Assembly: GCA_036346395.1 (NCBI GenBank)
Contig: CM070615.1
Span: 7,259,534 to 7,323,533 of the forward strand
DNA length: 64,000 nucleotides
Reading direction: 5' to 3'
Source of the DNA: Hsuehochloa calcarea
Lineage: Eukaryota > Streptophyta > Magnoliopsida > Poales > Poaceae
Made by a program: the position numbers and the translations under genes. Every line of letters begins with the position of its first letter. Within the stretch, counting starts at the first letter, position 1. Positions 47,519-59,826 of the stretch are shown here, piece after piece. The notes below the pieces were generated by a model. The model searched no databases. It was not told the origin of the DNA and saw nothing but the letters and a program-made list of their open reading frames with translations.

Positions 47519-48622
47519 TATGGATATCATGGGGATGTGCTCACGATCTTAGGATGATGATACAATTGGCAATAATATTGAGGGTTTCTCAAACACTCAT
47601 TTTCAACAAAGTTCAGTAAAATCGGTATGACCGCAATAGAGGAGCGATATTACCGAATCAGGTGATCCAAACTCTTTCGACCAGGTGGTTGAAACTATTT
47701 CGACCAGGTGGTCATAACCCTTTCAACCAGGTGGTCGTAACCTGGTGGTCGTAATTCTTTCGACCAGGTGGTTGTAATCCTTTCCATCAGGTAAAATTGG
47801 TATGACCGCATTTGAGAAGCGGTACTACTGCATGCAGTATGTTGGACTTTACTTGGTGGTATGTTTTTTGAGAGAATATGTTTTGGGAGTTTCTTCTTCC
47901 CTGAGAATCGGTAAAACTGTAATTGTGGAGCAGTACTACCGTAGTGCGGTAGGACCATAGTTGACTGGTGGTATTACCGGTTTTGCTCTGTTTGCTGGCC
48001 AGCTTGGTGGTGATGTTTTTTTGTTAGGTCAATTTCATGGGTTCCATTGCATATGTGTTGCGTGATACATGTTTTGACTAACTTGGGTCAAGTTGCGAAG
48101 AATTTGTTCTCGAAATCGATTTCTTGGTCTATTGTTGTGCAGGAAGCTTAGAGGTCAACGACGGTCAACGGCGATGATGATTGGGACTAGACTTGGAGAG
48201 CTGAGGTCCATAACAATCGAGGATGCCTAGTGAAGTCAGCGGACTCGAGCATGGTGCAAAATGGTAGTGCCACTACTGTTCATAGGTACTAACGTGGGTC
48301 AAGTACCTCAATCACCTTGTTTTTTACTGTTCTTCTGGTAGTGCCGATACTGTTCATAGGTACTACCAATTTTTGGTAATACCATTACTGTTCACCAATA
48401 CAACTGGTACTATTCACCAGTGCGTTTTTGCATTTTTTTTGTTGTTGTGCTTTGGGGTTTTGATTTGATTCAATACAAGACATCTGCTGTGCGTGTTTGT
48501 TGATCTTCATAGCTTTCATAGCTATTGGAGAGAAAAACATGTTGAATCGATAAAGGTGAAAAATGGGCAGAGCTCCTATTCACCCCCCCCCCCCGGCGTC
48601 TAGTCTCCGTATCAGTCCAACA
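47519..48622 (+). repeat. LTR shared by copia internal regions A and B
   Basis: 1104 bp, TATGGATATCATG to CAGTCCAACA. A purine tract lies on its left and a primer-binding site on its right, so it serves as 3' LTR of A and 5' LTR of B. Relative to 10925-13068 it lacks about 1.05 kb, including the TATA region, with the junction near 48265. The GACCAGGTGGTC array is kept at about 47660-47795. A run of C residues lies near 48582-48594. Confidence 0.85.
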
Positions 48623-48624
48623 AG

Positions 48625-48636
48625 TGGTATCAGAGC
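48625..48636 (+). other. Primer-binding site of copia B
   Basis: TGGTATCAGAGC, an exact match to the usual initiator tRNA-Met site, two bases after the LTR. Confidence 0.85.
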
Positions 48637-48680
48637 CCAGTTATCTCACTCTTGATCTTAACCGGTCACTGAACTTAGCG

Positions 48681-49914
48681 ATGGAGAAGTACTCTACCAA
48701 GCTGCATGTCTTCGATGGGCTCAACTATGCCTATTGAATGAATCGCATGTGTGTCTACCTTTAGAGCGAATGTCAAGTTCTATGGGAGGTTGTTTGATCC
48801 CCACTCGTCTTGCCCAAGGTTGCTATGCCAGCTTCAGTAGAGCTCTTGACTAACAACCACAAAGAAAAGAACCACACGTATGCTGGGCTTGGTAGACAGG
48901 AGTATGACAGGATCTGTCACCTTGAGACCGCGCATGAGATCTAAAACACTCTTAAAACTGACCATGAGGATTCGTCCCAAATCAAGAAAGTACACCAAAT
49001 GGTCTTCAAATGAGAATAAAATAAGTTTGAGATGCGTCCTGGAGAGATCATCGATGATGTATTCACTTGCTTCAACAACGTGCTTAATCAGTTGAGAGCA
49101 GTCGACATCGAGCATTCTCAGTCTGAGAATGCTACACATCTCTTGGCTGCAATCAACACTAAGGAGTGGGAGATGAAGGCTACTGTCATTGAGGAGAATG
49201 TCAATCTCTTTTATCTCACTTTGGAGTTGCTCTATAGTAAGCTCAAAACTCGTGAGATCAAGAGAGTTGATCATCCTAAGAAGGAGAATATGGCTTTGGT
49301 CACTGACCCTCTCAAGCAAACCTCTGATAACTCTTCTGAATCTTCCTCTGGATTTTCACTTGCTTGTTTATCTGCAATCCATGATGAGGAACTTCAGAGT
49401 ATTCATGAGTCCGAGTTAGCCCTCTTAGCCAAAAAAATTCACACGGGCCTATAACAATGTGAGAAACAAGAAGAGAGGTGGCCCTATGATATGCTATGAG
49501 TGCGGAGAGCTCTACCAGATCCGGGCAAACTGCCCCAAGCTAAAAGGGAAGAGCAACCACAAGGAGGAGAAGGTAGCTTGGAGGACGTCTCAAGGGAACA
49601 AGTCCAAGTTTGATGCTGTTATGCTCATGAAGGCTGCTCACCGGGTTCTTACTACTTTTGGAGAGCAATCTATGAGTGATGTGGACTCTGGGAGTGAGGA
49701 GGACAAGGAGGAGGGGCTCTCTCAAGAGAAGAAGAAAGGGAAGGCAAAAGACTTCACCGGCATGTGCTTCATGGCCGACTCCGTCGACGTCGATGACATC
49801 GATGAGGTACCCCCATCCAGTGAAGTTCTCTCCGCTAGATGCGATACCATATATGAGCAACTGCTTAGCCAGGATAAGGCATTAGAGTTCACCATGGCAA
49901 AAAAATAAGGATTT
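48681..49914 (+). pseudogene. gag: copia B gag, 5' part
   Basis: It starts MEKYSTKLHVFDGL at ATG 48681 and carries the same VYL*SE stop as copy A, followed by the UBN2-like region (FNNVLNQLRAVDIEHSQSEN). Seven As at 49431-49437 (LLALLAKK then a shift) separate it from a 149-codon stretch with zinc knuckle CYECGELYQIRANC, an acidic DVDSGSEEDKEE segment and the FTGMCFMADS motif. The frame ends where element G is inserted after GATTT (49910-49914), and the gene resumes at 58708. By eye it is less decayed than copy A. Confidence 0.85.
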
Positions 49915-52343
49915 TGTAATACCCCGAAGGTGATTCGGCTTATTAGAAAAAGTTTCGGAAGAGGGAGCTAATCGAAAAACCAGAATCATCTTTTCACCGG
50001 GGGGTTTTCTGTGATTTCACAGCAACCTGGGCCTGGGCCATGGCCCAGGAGGGGCCCATGTAGTGGCTGGCCATAAGAGGGGGGGTTCCCACCCCCCCAA
50101 ACCCTAAACTCCACATTTCTCTCCCCCTCTCACCCTTTGGAGCCGCCGCCCCCCTTCCCCCTTGCTGTGCACCTTCTTGTACGTCGATTTTGGGTAATAT
50201 GCGTTCGTTTTTTGTCCAGTCCATCTCTTAGAAAGTTGTAGGTATTGTTCTTAGCTTTCCATAGCCACCGAGATCACATGATTCCGCCTTACGGTTTAGG
50301 AGATATGCTTTTTTTAGTGCGTGCTGTTCTGTCTGTGTGACGAGAAAGATCTGTCGGCTTGATCCTAGGTTTTGATTTAGTTAGAGGCATTTCCAGAACC
50401 TCCACCCAAATAATTTATTGTAGATCTTTAAATTATCTTTCAAAGCTGATAAAGATCATCTCCATTGGATCTGTATAATGAAAGTTATGATATTTTCTTT
50501 ACCACTGTTCTGAATTTTGGGCAGATAATTGTTAGTGTTTTCATCTATTGTTTAGACTACTATAGAGGCCGAATCTGGGGTTTTGCCCTTCTAGAGTTTT
50601 ATTCCTGGGAACGTTAGCTTTCTTTTGGCACCGAGATCAGGAAAATCCGATCTGTAGTTTGGGAGATATGAATTTTTGATTACGAACTGTCCGGTCTGTC
50701 TGAAAACTGAGGTCAGTAGATTTGTCCCTCTGTTTTGTTCAAATTAGGGGCCGAATCAGAACCTTCACCCAACTAAGTTATTTTAGCCCTTAAAATTATC
50801 TTTCCAAGCTGATAAGAATCATTCTCATTGGATCAATAGGTTGAAAGTTACGCCATTTTCTTTATCTCTGATCTGTATTCTGGACAGACGTAGATGGGTT
50901 GTGTTTAGCTGTTAATTAGCCCTCTGTTTTGGCCGAATCAGGGGATTCCGCCAACTAATGTTTTGTAGCCTGATCTGTTAAGATTCAGTGAGCACTGGTT
51001 TCAGGTCTTTTGGAGTTACAGATAATTAATAGTGATTTTTCTAGTATCGCTGCCAGTTTAGCGGTAATCGGGCTGTTGGGTAAACTTGGTAAAAATTGAT
51101 CCCGTTGTTTGGGTGGGAGAGATAGAGGGGATGGAAGGGCTCTTGTAGCAATGTCATACCTTGTTATTCTTATTTCGATTATACATTTGTGTAGGCGGTG
51201 AGGCGGTGAGTGGAGGGCATCTTCGTGTCCTCCTATTACGTCACATCGCGGAAGGCAAGTACCCTATGCTGTTTGGTGATGTTTCCAATTGTTTGCTTGA
51301 TGTTGGGATAAATTGTGAATGCCTTTTTCTATCCATCCTGATGTTTATTTCATTTCAAGAAGATGATTCTTGTGATTAAAGAATTAGCATTCATTTCAGT
51401 TGTTGCATTCCATTACATGCAACTAACTTGTGTGGCATCCTTGATATATTATGTTGTGTGAGAATGCATACTCATACTTGTTTACACATGTTGTTGAATG
51501 CCATGTGTCTTTTCCACTAATGTGTGTTATTCATTCATACCATGAGAAATCATCATATTCATTCATAAAATTCATTATGACCACGGGAGTGGATTCTTTT
51601 GGTAAGTCCCATCAATTCCAGTATGGGCATTTGAAAGACCCATCAATTCGGCATGGGCATTTGAAAACCCACCATTCCAATGTGGGTAGTGTTGACCACC
51701 ATTCAATGTGGCAACTTGGACACCCGTATAAACGTTCTTCATACGGTGATTGGGTCCCGTGCTTTGCAATCACGGGCTTAAGTGAACACCGACGGGTGTA
51801 TCACTCGCTATCTGCAGTATAATTTGTGATTAGTCCATTCCTTCAATGCATTCTTTCATTCCATCCATTCATGTATTCATTCCATTCAATCATATATGTG
51901 TTCCAAGATTTGTTCGTAATTCAATTTGGATTGTGTTGTCCACTCTATGTTTGATTATTCTTGTATGTACTTGCTTGAGTCTTGACTCACCCTTGCTTTG
52001 TATGTTTTAATTAGGTAATTGAGGAGAAGACAAGGTGATTTGGTGGGGTAGTTCGTCACACTGCACTTCACTTTTATCAAATCAGAATAATTATTATTAC
52101 CTTTCAGTCAAGCCAACTTGTTAAATAAATTTTCAGATTTGTAATAATCCAACTTTGGTATTGCTTGACTATTCGTGGTATTATATCTGTTTATCCATTC
52201 TTTTCTATGAATCTGGTGATCGTTTATGGTCATTCTTTAGAAATTATTGTTGATTGAATCTGTATAATCTAGCTTTAATGCTATTCTTAGTAGTTTGATA
52301 GTTTTGCGTGACATCTTGGCTTCCGAATAGCCAGGGTGTTATA
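49915..52343 (+). repeat. Left LTR of element G
   Basis: 2429 bp, TGTAATACCCC to GGGTGTTATA. It contains a GGGCCTGGGCCATGGCCCAGG palindromic block near 50028 and a doubled phrase CCCATCAATTC...CATGGGCATTTGAAA near 51610-51670. Open frames in it recur in the right LTR only because the LTR is duplicated. Confidence 0.9.
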
Positions 52344-52345
52344 GT

Positions 52346-52357
52346 TGGTATCAGAGC
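52346..52357 (+). other. Primer-binding site of element G
   Basis: TGGTATCAGAGC, complementary to initiator tRNA-Met, just inside the left LTR. Confidence 0.9.
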
Positions 52358-55300
52358 GGGCTTTAGGTCCATGGTTCATTCAAACATATTAAATTGACAC
52401 ACTGTGCACATTAGGAGGGGTTGGGTAAACTGTTGCTTCCGCATTTCAATTGTGGTGACTCGAGTATTGAGTCGTTGTTAAATTGTGTTGTGCTATGATG
52501 TGTTAATCCATGATATGATGTGATAACCTCTATCTATGAAATTATTCTATGATCGTCATGAGATGATCCGATATAAATATACATATTCATAATTGATTGC
52601 ATTAGTTATGCGTTTCGCTAGCGGGCGTTGATCAGTTGAGTTCGTGGTTGATGTCACAGGTTTTGCGGGCTACACCACTGTTTGTAGTATGATATTAGAG
52701 AACTTCTTACCTCTGTTCCATAAGCTCTGTATTGAGCATGAGCTCATTGATGAACTTGTTGCCTTTCTCGAACTGATATCTGGTTTCCTGGTTGTGGTTC
52801 CTGGCAGTTCGTGAATTCTTTTGAAATTGGGGTTTTAATGAAGAAGGCAAGCTCCAGATTCTACGATTCGATCTTTGAAACAAATATTGCCCTTTCGACT
52901 ATTGTGATATTTCTGCTCCACGTGAGCATAGTTCAAATGCAAGATTCCTCTTTTCACAAAAGACTTGTTTTACCCCTATTGGGGAAATTTACCTCATTCG
53001 TTCGTTTGGAATCTCGGTATTGGAAGACTTCTTTTGCAAGTTCTTTATCAAGTGTGTATTGATCTTGCATATTTCTCTTGGGTTCATGATGTTGGTAGAC
53101 GAGTTTAAATAGGCCTTTAATGGCACTCCGAAAACATTATTGTTTTTCGATTGTCGAATTGTTTTTACTACGAATGATCTTTGTAAATTGACAACATTGA
53201 TATTTTCATAGTTGTTCTTTCTTTCTCATTGGAAAAGAGCGACTCATTTACTCGTTTGATGGTTTGCCTAATGAGAATTCTTGTTGCAAGATCGTTAACA
53301 CGAGAAAGCATTGGCTCAATGTATTCCTTTTGGAACCCTCTGCTTGTTGAAATTTGATGCATCTCTTTTCTGAAGAAAAGCGTTAAAACCCTTTTGGAGT
53401 GCTTGGTTATGCTTAAGTCGGGGGTTGCACCCAAACAAAGATTGTGGGCTACGGGTTTCTATTATACCCTATTTGTTTTTTTTCAAAATAGTTTCTTGCC
53501 TTTCTGGCTGCGGAGCTCTCATTGCTGTTTGTGAACGTTATTCTTAACAAGATCGTTCTCTTTATGTTAGCCCTATCTCTCTTGTTGATAAGGGTAGCTC
53601 GGTTATCCGTTTGTGATTCGGAGAATGAAAATTTACTTTCACAAAGTTCATTGAAGAAAATTTCGACTATGTTCATTTCTTTGGAATATTTGGAGTGTTG
53701 GAGTTTAGAACCTCCTTTGAAAAGAAAAGTGTTGAAATCCCTTTCTCTAGAGTTTTGTAGTCTTTGGGTGTGACGTTTGTTCAACTTTATGGTTTTCGTG
53801 CGAATTCTTTTTCTAGAATAAGTTGTTATTACAATTCCATTTGATCTTTGAAAATTTTATGACCCGATTTGTCATGTTCCCTTTAGAAGGTTTATTGACA
53901 CGATCAGTAATGTGAGAGTAAGGTTGATTCTGTTATAGAGAAAGAAGTTTGACCACCTTTCTTGTTGTTTCTAAAATGATCCAATTTCAAGTTTTGTGTT
54001 CATGACCTTTTGGGGTTCAAGTTTATTTTGGTAAGCGAAGTCTGCACGTAAAACAATTTGTTGTAAAGTTATAATAGTTCTTGATGATCGAGCGCTTTGA
54101 TATTGAATGCTCGTTGTTCTTATCTGCTAAGGTCAGACATTCTCTTCTTTTGAGGCTTATGCTTTCAACTGTGGACTCCCCTTATGTTCAATGAGTTCAT
54201 TGCTTAATTGGTTTTCTCCTTGGTCCGGTGTTTGTGGCGAGTGGTAAATGATTCTCTAGTTGGTGAAAATCGTTTTCATGTGCCTCTTCTTTTGAGAAAT
54301 ATTCGACCCATTATTTTCGCATGAGTCCTTCGAGGTGTTTTCTAATTGACGTTGTGAGATTGATGTTGAAACTTGTAGTAAAAATAATCACCTCTGTGAT
54401 ACCGCCTAAATGAGAATACTTCAAGTTTAGTTTCCGTGACCTTTTGGAGTTCGTGAATATTCTGGTAACTGAGATTGTTTTAAGTAAAAGGGTGCATGGA
54501 GATATCCTATTGCTTCTTAAGAGTTTCGTGTGATTTAGTCCTAAAGGCTCCTTGGTTTGAGTTCGCAAAGTGAGGTTGCAATCAAAAGAAATTTTCGTTG
54601 CTTTCGTTGAGAATCCGTTTGCTTTTCGTGAAGTCCTGTAAGGAAAATGCTTGTTTTGTGGCTGAGGTCATTTGGATTACATGTTTCATGAGTAGATGAA
54701 CTGTTTCGAACAAATTTGGCGTGTTGAAAAATTTTATTTGTTCTTAAGTAGTTCCGTGGGTTGAACTGAAGAACCTACTTTGTTCATGTGGCAAGGTGTT
54801 ATTAGTTCAAGAACTAATTTTTGTGTTAAAGGAAAGAGTGCAGTAGAGTATTTGATAATTTGAGTCAAGTTTTGTAACTTGTGATTATTTGAATCGTTCC
54901 TAAACCTCTTACTCTTTCCGCTCAAGAGATGTCGAGTTTCAATCGCAATGTCTTTCTTTCGTATCGGATGTTATTTGCTATTCTCTCTTGAGGATGTGTG
55001 CCTCAGCTGCGAACTTAGTTTTCGTTTTCCAAGATCACCTTTAGCAGAATATTTCTTTTGGTTTCTTGGCCGCCGTGGTGAGCAACGCTTTCCTGTATGA
55101 ATGAACTTGTTTTTTCGCCTCTTCCTTTTGAGAAAGGATCACAGTTTTGTGTTGCGAAGTGTTTGCAAGGTAAAAGTTTGGCAACTGTTTGGTGGTGGAT
55201 GAGTAATTGTAGCAATGATATTTTGCTACCAAGTTAGCGGAGGAGTAGTAGAATGTGAAATAGTTTTGATCTGTATCCCTTGGAGAAATTGATTCACGAG

Positions 55301-56299
55301 ATGTTTGACTTGAGTAAGTCGAAAAGTGTTACGGTGATTAACACCGGTATAGTGAAATTCTAGAACTTCAATTCAGGATTTAAAAGGTTGGTGATTATCG
55401 GAGTATGAAACCTTCATTGAATTTTTAGAGTAACGCAATTGGATAGCATTGCGAGATGGTGTGGATGATGTATTTCAGTTTGAGCATAATTTGATAATGT
55501 TCAATTAAGAGGTTTATTCTCTTGAGGTATGCGATGAATTGAATTCCAATATTGAGAGAAGTTTACTCCTCGAAGAAGCGGAAGAAAGGATGTTTCTTGA
55601 GAAAATGATGTGTTTCCTTGCTTCTCGTTTGGGTTTTGTCTTTGTTGATAAGTGTTTTACGCACTTTGAGTTGGGGCCGTGTTGGTATGGTGAATCTTTC
55701 GATTCGATCGGAGTAAAAATATTTGATTTGAGTATTCAAGCAAATTTCTCTTTTAGTTTTCGTGGTGTTCTTTCGCAAATTGATTCATTGGAAGTGGAAT
55801 TGCTTTCTTGATGAATAGTCACATTTGGGATTTAACCTTTGGTGAAGAGTTAACATTGCGTGGTTGCGATGAGAACTCTCTATTTTTCGATTGGATTCTC
55901 TTCATTTTCGATAGAAGAAATTAGGAAGCGGCTTATCGCTTTGACCGTCACGGTACATACGCGAAATGCATAGCGTAAGGTGCGTCGCGGGTCTTGAAGA
56001 GCGCAGGACCATTCAAAGTTTGAGATTAAGTTAAACACGTTGACCATCGAGTAAGGTCTTACCTTGATCCTCTTCGATGAGTGTACCTAGAAAGTTCAAG
56101 TTGATTGTTAGGTCGGGCGTCGCTTCACATCTTTGCTTTGTGGTTTCTCTATTCGAGAGAGGCTACTTGGGAGATAGAGTCTCGCATGCGCATGGGAATA
56201 TCGCACCGTTTGTTTCGGTACATGTTAAATCCGTTGAATTCAACTCCTTGAAATTCGTTACGGTATTAGTTGCGGTTAGAATTGAGGTCGAATTCCGTT
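52358..56299 (+). other. Non-coding internal domain of element G
   Basis: No frame exceeds about 110 codons and none shows gag, protease, reverse transcriptase or integrase motifs. Recurrent phrases such as TTTTGAGAAA, GTTTGTGATT/GTTCATTG and CTCGTTTG-like stretches suggest it was built from, or decayed into, degenerate repeats. The part near 55060-55480 aligns by eye with 33240-33670 in G'. Confidence 0.6.
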
Positions 56300-56311
56300 A
56301 AGGGGGTAGAA
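56300..56311 (+). other. Polypurine tract of element G
   Basis: AAGGGGGTAGAA adjoining the right LTR, the same as the tract at 35018-35031 in G'. Confidence 0.85.
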
Positions 56312-58702
56312 TGTAATACCGAAGGTGATTGACTTATTAGAAAAGTTTGGAAGAGGAGCTAATCGAAAACCAGAATCATCTTTTCACGGGGTTTTGTGAT
56401 TTCACAGCAACTGGCTGGGCCACGGCCGAGAGGGGCCCATGTGGTGGCTGGCCATAAGAGGGGTTCCCCCCCCAAACCCTAAACTCCACATTTCTCTCCC
56501 TCTCACCCTTTGGAGCCGCCGCCCCTTCCCCTTGTGCACCTTCTTGTACGTCGAGTTTTGGTAAGATGCGTTCATTTTTTGTCCAGTCCATCTCTTAGAA
56601 AGTTGTAGGTATTGTTCTTAGCTTTCCATAGCCACCGAGATCACATGATTCCGCCTTACGGTTTAGGAGATATGCTTTTTTTAGTGCGCGCTGTTCTGTC
56701 TGTGCGACGAGAAAGATCTGTCGGCTTGATCCTAGGTTTTGATTTAGTTAGAGGCATTTCCAGAACCTCCACCAAAATAAGTTATTGTAGACCTTTAAAT
56801 TATCTTTCAAATCTGATAAAGATCATCTCCATTGGATCTGTATAATGAAAGTTATGATATTTTCTTTACCACTGTTCTGAATTTTGGGCAGATAATATTA
56901 GTGTTTTTATCTATTGTTTAGACTACTATAGAGGCCGAATCTGGGGTTTTGCCCTTCTAGAGTTTTATTCCTGGGAACGTTAGCTTTCGTTTGGCACTGA
57001 GATCAGGAAAATACGAGCTGTAGTTTGGGAGATATGAATTTTTGATTACGAACTGTCCGGTCTGTCTGAAAACTGAGGTCAGTAGATTTGTCCCTCGGTT
57101 TTGTTCAAATTAGGGGCCGAATCAGAACCTTCACCCAACTAAGTTATTTTAGCCCTTAAAATTATCTTTCCAAGCTGATAAGAATCATTCTCATTGGATC
57201 AATAGGTTGAAAGTTACGCCATTTTCTTTATCTCTGATCTGTATTCTGGACAGACGTAGATGGGTTGTGTTTAGCTGTTAATTAGCCCTCTGTTTTGGCC
57301 GAATCAGGGGATTCCGCCAACTAATGTTTTGTAGCCTGATCTGTTAAGATTCAGTGAGCACTGGTTTCAGGTCTTTTGGAGTTACAGATAATTAATAGTG
57401 ATTTTTCTAGTATCGCTGCCAGTTTAGCGGTAATCGGGCTGTTGGGTAAACTTGGTAAAATTGATCCGTTGTTTGGGTGGGAGAGATAGAGGGATGGAAG
57501 GGCTCTTGTAGCAATGTCATACCTTGTTATTCTTATTTCGATTATACATTTGTGTAGGCGGTGAGGCGGTGAGTGGAGGGCATCTTCGTGTCCTCCTATT
57601 ACGTCACATCGGAAGGCAAGTACCCTATCTTTGTTTGGTGATGTTTCCAATTGTTTGCTTGATGTTGGGATAAATTGTGAATACCTTTTTCTATCCATCC
57701 TGATGTTTATTTCATTTCAAGAAGATGATTCTTGTGATTAAAGAATTAGCATTCATTTCATTGTTGCATTCCATTACATGCAACTAACTTGTGTGGCATC
57801 CTTGATATATTATGTTGTGTGAGAATGCATACTCATACTTGTTTACACATGTTGTTGAATGCCATGTGTCTTTTCCACTAATGTGTGTTATTCATTCATA
57901 TCATGAGAAATCATCATATTCATTCATAAAATTCATTATGACCACGGAGTGGATTCTTTTAGTAAGTCCCATCAATTCCGGTATGGGCATTTGAAAGACC
58001 CATCAATTCCGGCATGGGCATTTGAAAACCCACCATTCCAATGTGGGTAGTGTTGACCACCATTCCAATGTGGCAACTTGGACACCGTATGAAACGTTCT
58101 TCATACGGTGATTGGGTCCCCGTGCTTTTAAATCACGGGCTTAAGTGAACACCGCGGGTGTATCACTCGCTATCTGCCGTATAAGTTGTGATTAGTCCAT
58201 TCCTTCAATGCATTCTTTCATTCCATCCATTCATGTATTCATTCCATTCAATCATATATGTGTTCCAAGATTTGTTCGTAATTCAAGCTGGATTGTGTTG
58301 TCCACTCTATGTTTGATTATTCTTGTATGTACTTTGAGTCTTGACTCACCCTTGCTTTGTATGTTTTAATTAGGTAATTGAGGAGAAGACAAGGTGATTT
58401 GGTGGGGTAGTTCGGCACACTGCACTTCACTTTTATCAAATCAGAATAATTATTATTACCTTTCAGTCAAGCCAACTTATTAAATAAATTTCCATATTTG
58501 TAATAATCCAACTTTGGTATTGCTTGACTATTCGTGGTATTATATCTGTTTATCCATTCTTTTCCATGAATCTGGTGATCGTTTATGGTCATTCTTTAGA
58601 AATTATTGTTGATTGAATCTGTATAATCCAGCTTTAATGCTATTCTTAGTAGTTTGATAGTTTTGCGTGACATCTTGGCTTCCAAGAATAGCGAGGTGTT
58701 CT
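56312..58702 (+). repeat. Right LTR of element G
   Basis: 2391 bp, nearly the same as the left LTR. Near its start it is shorter at homopolymers and CC/GG doublets (for example CCCC becomes CC). Its end reads GAGGTGTTCT instead of GGGTGTTATA. Confidence 0.9.
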
Positions 58703-58707
58703 GATTT

Positions 58708-59731
58708 AGAGTCACAAGTTGATAATCTGATGCTAGAACTTGCGAATATTAGAAACCTTGATGCTGATGAATGCTCATCCCGCCATGCTTTACACTCTGA
58801 ATTTGTTAAATTGCAAAATGCTCCTGATGTTGCCTTTCACCAACTAGAAAATGCTAGGACTGAGTTAATTAAAGTTAAATCCACACCATGCGAAAAATTC
58901 TTAGAGTCTAACAAGTTGGTCGCTCTCCTGATAAGGCTAAGTCTAGCACTTGCTCTTTACTTAGAGCGTGAATATGAAGTAAAAGACATATTAGAAGCGT
59001 TAGAGCTAAGTATGTCAAACTTAAGGATAAAATTAATTCTTCTCCTTGTGCTTCATGTGAAGCCCTTAACCTTTAAGTTGTTCTTCATAAGGAGAAGCAT
59101 GCTAAATTCATTAAGACTAAAAGTTGTGAATCATGTCTGAACTTTGAAAAAGATAATTTTACCTCAATAACACATTAGAAAAATTCTCTAAGAGTGAGAA
59201 GCAGTTAAACATGATTCTTGATAAGTCCAAAACTCCTTATAAGAAGCAACGGTTATGATACAATTTTGCCCAAGACAAGTCCAAGCCAAATGCCATTCAA
59301 GTTTTGGCAAAAGGATTAGTTGAGTTTAAAATCCAACCTGCAAAAACCCTTTTCAAATCTGCAGATTTTGCCCAACCATCTGTTGAGTCAAAAGGTGCTT
59401 CTCCTAGTGGTACCAAGTATCATTGCACCTATTGCAAGAAGGATAGACATTTACTTGAGTTCTGTTGGCATAGGTTGAAAAATGCTAAGAAAAATCTTGC
59501 TAGACTTTCATCTCATCAACTAGAGCTTTCATGAGACATGGTTATCTAGAAAAGAAGAAACCTGAACTAGGATCTATTTCACATGTTCATCATCATCATG
59601 TTCCTAGACATGATGCATCCCATGTTCGTGTGACCATTGCTCATGATAGAACCTCAAGTAGGATCAAGGCTAGCAATTCTGCTTTTCATACTACTCGCAG
59701 ACGTGTGTCTCAGTACTAGGTTCCTAAGTCA
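58708..59731 (+). pseudogene. gag: copia B gag, 3' part
   Basis: It resumes at AGAGTCACAAGTTGATAATC, the sequence after GATTT in copy A. Broken frames show ECSSRHALHSEF, EREYEVKDILEAL and CASC/CESC modules with Leu/Lys/Glu-rich spacers. It then shows FAQPSVESKGA, the second knuckle CTYCKKDRHLLEFC near 59428, and a His-rich VHHHHVPRHDASH stretch. It stops at SQY*VPK, exactly where copies A, C and D place QYW(V/T)P before the protease. CACTA-2 is inserted there. Confidence 0.8.
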
Positions 59732-59746
59732 CACTACTACAGAAAA
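59732..59746. repeat. CACTA-2 terminal inverted repeat
   Basis: CACTACTACAGAAAA, the typical grass CACTA terminus, followed by subterminal ATCACAGACGG motifs that in this superfamily serve as transposase binding sites. Confidence 0.9.
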
Positions 59747-59826
59747 GCTCATCACAGACGGTTCGTAACAGTCATCACATACGGTTTTTGAACCGCCGTG
59801 ATTTTTATATCTGTGATAATAGCGGT

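Larger units (their letters stand above)
49915..58702 (+). mobile_element. Complete gypsy-like LTR element without coding capacity (G; LARD-like), 8.8 kb
   Basis: The LTRs at 49915-52343 and 56312-58702, the primer-binding site at 52346, the purine tract at 56300 and the exact TSD GATTT (49910-49914 and 58703-58707) make a full structure. The empty site is confirmed by copy A, which reads continuously as ACGATTTAGAGTCATAAG near 14316. The 4-kb internal part has no gag or pol motif I can read, but shares non-coding phrases with G'. It fits the large retrotransposon derivative class, mobilised in trans. Confidence 0.85.
10925..59731 (+). mobile_element. Ty1/copia tandem array: LTR - internal A - LTR - internal B (with many nested insertions)
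   Basis: Three facts define this composite. The LTR at 10925-13068 and the LTR at 47519-48622 are homologous. A polypurine tract precedes the second LTR, marking it as the 3' LTR of internal A. A primer-binding site and a second gag follow it, so it is also the 5' LTR of internal B. Reading frames of A resume across nested insertions: gag, protease and integrase at 13122-16926; reverse transcriptase and RNase H at 29726-31080; 3' leader at 31081-31598 and 46409-47518. Internal B is gag only within the window (48681-49914 and 58708-59731), cut at 59732 by CACTA-2. The probable left TSD is ATTCT at 10920-10924; the right end is outside the window. Confidence 0.75.

Noticed and set aside
48579..48596. 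Long C run as a functional motif
   Set aside because: A homopolymer in the LTR end where sister LTRs have about seven Cs; more likely slippage or read error.
51451..51822. Frame repeated at 57812 with the same protein start, suggesting a conserved small gene
   Set aside because: It is present twice only because it lies in both LTRs of element G; the downstream frame is not kept.
52346..52357. tRNA-like match as a tRNA gene
   Set aside because: The match is only the 12 bases complementary to initiator tRNA-Met expected of a primer-binding site, with no cloverleaf around it. The same holds for 20162, 26160 and 48625.
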